A stretch of DNA of 64,000 nt from Patiria pectinifera (lineage: Eukaryota > Echinodermata > Asteroidea > Valvatida > Asterinidae), in the NCBI GenBank assembly GCA_029964075.1, contig CM057133.1, positions 18,934,699 to 18,998,698 of the forward strand, in the 5' to 3' direction. Positions 61,669 through 64,000 of the stretch are shown here, piece after piece; the stretch's first letter is position 1; every line of letters begins with the position of its first letter. Below the pieces are notes generated by a model. The model saw nothing but the letters and a program-made list of their open reading frames with translations, was not told the origin of the DNA and ran no database searches. The translations under genes and the position numbers were made by a program.

Positions 61669-62187
61669 CAACCTCGTCCCCAGTGCTTACTTTATTTCCA
61701 ACCGCGTTTCCAATAGTAAACCCTGGATAGGAAACTTTCTTCCTGTATCCTGATTGGATACCGCAATTGGCTAGTAATGGATTTTTATCGTGTACTTGGT
61801 GCTATATATTCACAACGTGCAGTACGTGTTTTCGCGATCATTCGTCCACGCCTTCTCAAAAATACTAATTTCCTTTCCAATTTGCTCATATTAATATGAA
61901 ATATGATACTGCATGTTGTCTTGATAAGATCGTAACAGTTTGATTTCAAAAATCGTGTTTTCGTAACTCACGCCGTGCTCGCGCTGCTGCGCTACGAATT
62001 GACTCTGTTTTTACCCCAGACACCGCATACAAAAACAAACGCTAATGTGTAACGCATATCCAGGCACCAGACTGTTCCTCATTTGCATACGTGTGCAAAA
62101 ATCTTGCACATGCAAATGATCCAATACCAGGGTGAGAGAGCAGGTAGTGGTGGGCGCGTACTGCTCAACACCCTGGGGACGAGGTTG
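61669..62187. mobile_element. MITE with perfect 15-bp TIRs and 9-bp target duplication
   Basis: A 519-bp element with ends CAACCTCGTCCCCAG / CTGGGGACGAGGTTG, flanked by perfect CACTTGAAC duplications (61660-61668, 62188-62196). A 9-bp duplication suits Mutator-like elements; P elements usually give 8. No transposase is encoded, so it is non-autonomous. Confidence 0.85.
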
Positions 62188-62969
62188 CACTTGAACATCT
62201 TCATCCCTTGAAATTACAGTTAACTAAATTTTCACGGATTTTTCAACATATTAAGCCAGATTAGGAGTCCGTGAAAACACCCTTAAGATAGACCCAGTGT
62301 ACCGTTATGTATGACCAATGATAATCCTCAGTGGCCAGGGTCATTAAAAAAATGTGAAAATACCCTTACAGGATTAGTCCTACATGTATATAAGCCAGAT
62401 GTAAATATCCGTGAAACATCTCTTAAAGATTCTTTTCACGGAGAAATGGACTTTTAACGAAAGTTTAAGGGATCAGATGTTCATAGTAATTATTTGATAC
62501 GTTTTTGTACCAAGACTTGTTTGTGTTATCGATGAAAACTGAATGGATGTCATGAATCATGATGACATCTTTACACCTCATGTGATGTAACAGTTAACCA
62601 GTTCACATCTGACGACGCAAAGGTTTGCAGTATTCTGAACGGATGACGGATAAACACACAGCGAGTGAGGCTGGAAATATCTATCTGCGACCCGTTCGCA
62701 GCGAGCTAGGCCGGAAATATCACGTTGTACTACCCGCAGATGACGGCCTGACCCTGTCTGGCATCGAGGTTCACAAAACAAAATCCTGCGCTTGGGTTCG
62801 GTCATCAAAATAAGTTAACCAGTGTCATACTGGTGATGGGGCAATAATTAATCAAAGGCCGATACCCCCAGAACTACAGGGTGAGTAAAAAAATAAAGAA
62901 ACCCAAATGCCGGGCTATTGTTTAGTGAAGTTCTGCATGTAGCAGTTTCAAAATCTAGGATATGAAAGC

Positions 62970-63270
62970 CTACTCTGTAAACTTTGTTGTAGTACAAGAA
63001 TCATTCATGTACTTTTCAAGTTACGGAATTTTAAATACAAACTCCGTTTTAAGGTTCTGTCCACAGATCACAAAAAAGTTCAGTGTTCTTTCAGCAAAAC
63101 GAAAACAAATCACATAGGGGTGTGTGTGAATTGTTTTCGTTTTGCTGAAAGAACGCACATCTTTTTTGTGATCCATGGACAGAACTTTAAAATGGCGGTT
63201 GTGTTTAAAATTCTGTAACTTGAAAAGTACATGCATGGTTTGAATGATTCTTATACTAAACGAAAGCTTA
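62970..63270. repeat. Long near-perfect inverted repeat, about 100-130-bp arms
   Basis: The left arm has ACTTTTCAAGTTACGGAATT, GGTTCTGTCC, GATCACAAAAAA and TCTTTCAGCAAAACGAAAAC; the right arm is its reverse complement with few mismatches, around a spacer of about 28 bases. Transcription would give a long hairpin RNA. Confidence 0.82.
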
Positions 63271-63299
63271 GGCCAAAAAAATATATACTTCTGCTTCCT

Positions 63300-64000
63300 G
63301 TTATCCAACCGACCCTATTTTTAGGCCGCAACCCTAAACATTTAATCAGCAATTCCAAAAAAAATTAAAAATTAATAATTGAAATTTTGAATAAATAAAA
63401 AAAAAAAAAATTGTTGTCTTTTCTGTCTACACAAAATACCTCTCAACAACCCTTCCGCGTCAAAAATGCTTGTATTTATTTGTTTTCTTACTTACATTCA
63501 CTATTTTTTTCAAAAGAAACTTGCTTTTGCTTTTACAAATTTGCTTCGCGATAACTTCTTCGCAATTCGATGTCGCCGTGACACGTACGTAATGCTACAT
63601 TGTAGCTCAATGCGGCGACGACTGGTTCCCGCCGCGCCACTCAGGGGCCAATTTAGAAGACATGATGAAAATGCGGTAACCAGTCTGTGCATAACTATGC
63701 ACTAGCACATGCGCTAGCATGGCTATGCATGGCAGGCCCACGCAGTGCACTGTCAACTGGTCAGTCAGATTCCACATCGTAAAAATGCCAAGAAAACACC
63801 GATGGAGAAAGAACATTTTTGTAAGTTAATTCACAGAACTTGATCTCTCTTGTCTGTGTATGTATTTTCCATGTTAAAGAGTTCATTTTGAGATGGCACT
63901 ACTCGTATTTTGAGTGATACGACGCAGCTAATTTCCCAAAAATTGTCCACCGTAAAAACAAGGTCTGTCGCCCGTTGTTCACACGTGCATTCATGCATGC
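63300..64000. other. Right edge, nothing recognised
   Basis: AT-rich sequence with short open frames on both strands, none protein-like. No gene A exon was identified here. Confidence 0.4.

Overview
The window is eukaryotic: AT-rich, intron-rich and full of repeats. All supported host coding sequence lies on the minus strand. It fits a marine invertebrate deuterostome, echinoderm- or hemichordate-like. The grounds are PARP14-type domain architecture, many TAGGCCTA and TACATGTA words, a Ty3/gypsy element and a multicopy PIN-like/CXC gene family I associate with invertebrate genomes. The species is an inference only.

Host genes. Two PARP14-type genes sit head to tail. Gene A (54780-58520) shows only its last four exons: a WWE domain and a complete C-terminal ADP-ribosyltransferase domain with stop; its 5' part is not seen here. 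Gene B starts at an ATG at 49212 and runs left across most of the window. I place 20 exons with GT/AG borders and compatible phases; together they are 6,210 nt, 2,070 codons without a stop. They encode seven RRM-like units, many KH-like segments and two macro domains. The expected WWE and catalytic exons would lie beyond base 1. Exons 3-8 and 9-14 are a tandem duplication of a six-exon block with both outer borders in phase 0. A perfect kappaB-type site lies about 230 bp upstream of the gene B ATG.

Repeats by region. 1-3.6 kb and 6.5-11.9 kb: inverted arrays of a TGACGTCA-rich repeat on either side of gene B exons 19-20, the right one split by a 1.28-kb terminal-inverted-repeat element. 12.7-29.8 kb: one 17-kb intron holding a degraded PIN-like/CXC gene, split by a 6.7-kb Ty3/gypsy fossil, itself split by a tRNA-derived SINE. 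30.8-31.1 kb: CCATGGGG minisatellite. 32.3, 39.6-40.0, 42.9-43.6, 46.6-47.3 and 48.5 kb: a MITE, a dimeric SINE, a foldback element, a LINE tail between 143-bp direct repeats, and a dispersed repeat. 51.9-54.3 kb: diverged 1.2-kb tandem duplication between genes A and B. 55.6, 56.8 and 58.8-63.3 kb: foldbacks, tandem repeats, more TGACGTCA-type copies, a Crypton-like coding fragment and a 519-bp MITE with 9-bp target duplications.

Working together. PARP14-type proteins are intracellular mono-ADP-ribosyltransferases with reader (macro, WWE) and nucleic-acid-binding (RRM, KH) modules, linked in vertebrates to interferon and antiviral responses. Tandem paralogs, internal duplication and a kappaB site suit a fast-evolving immune locus, but this is inference. 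Introns and intergenic stretches not listed showed nothing I could support.
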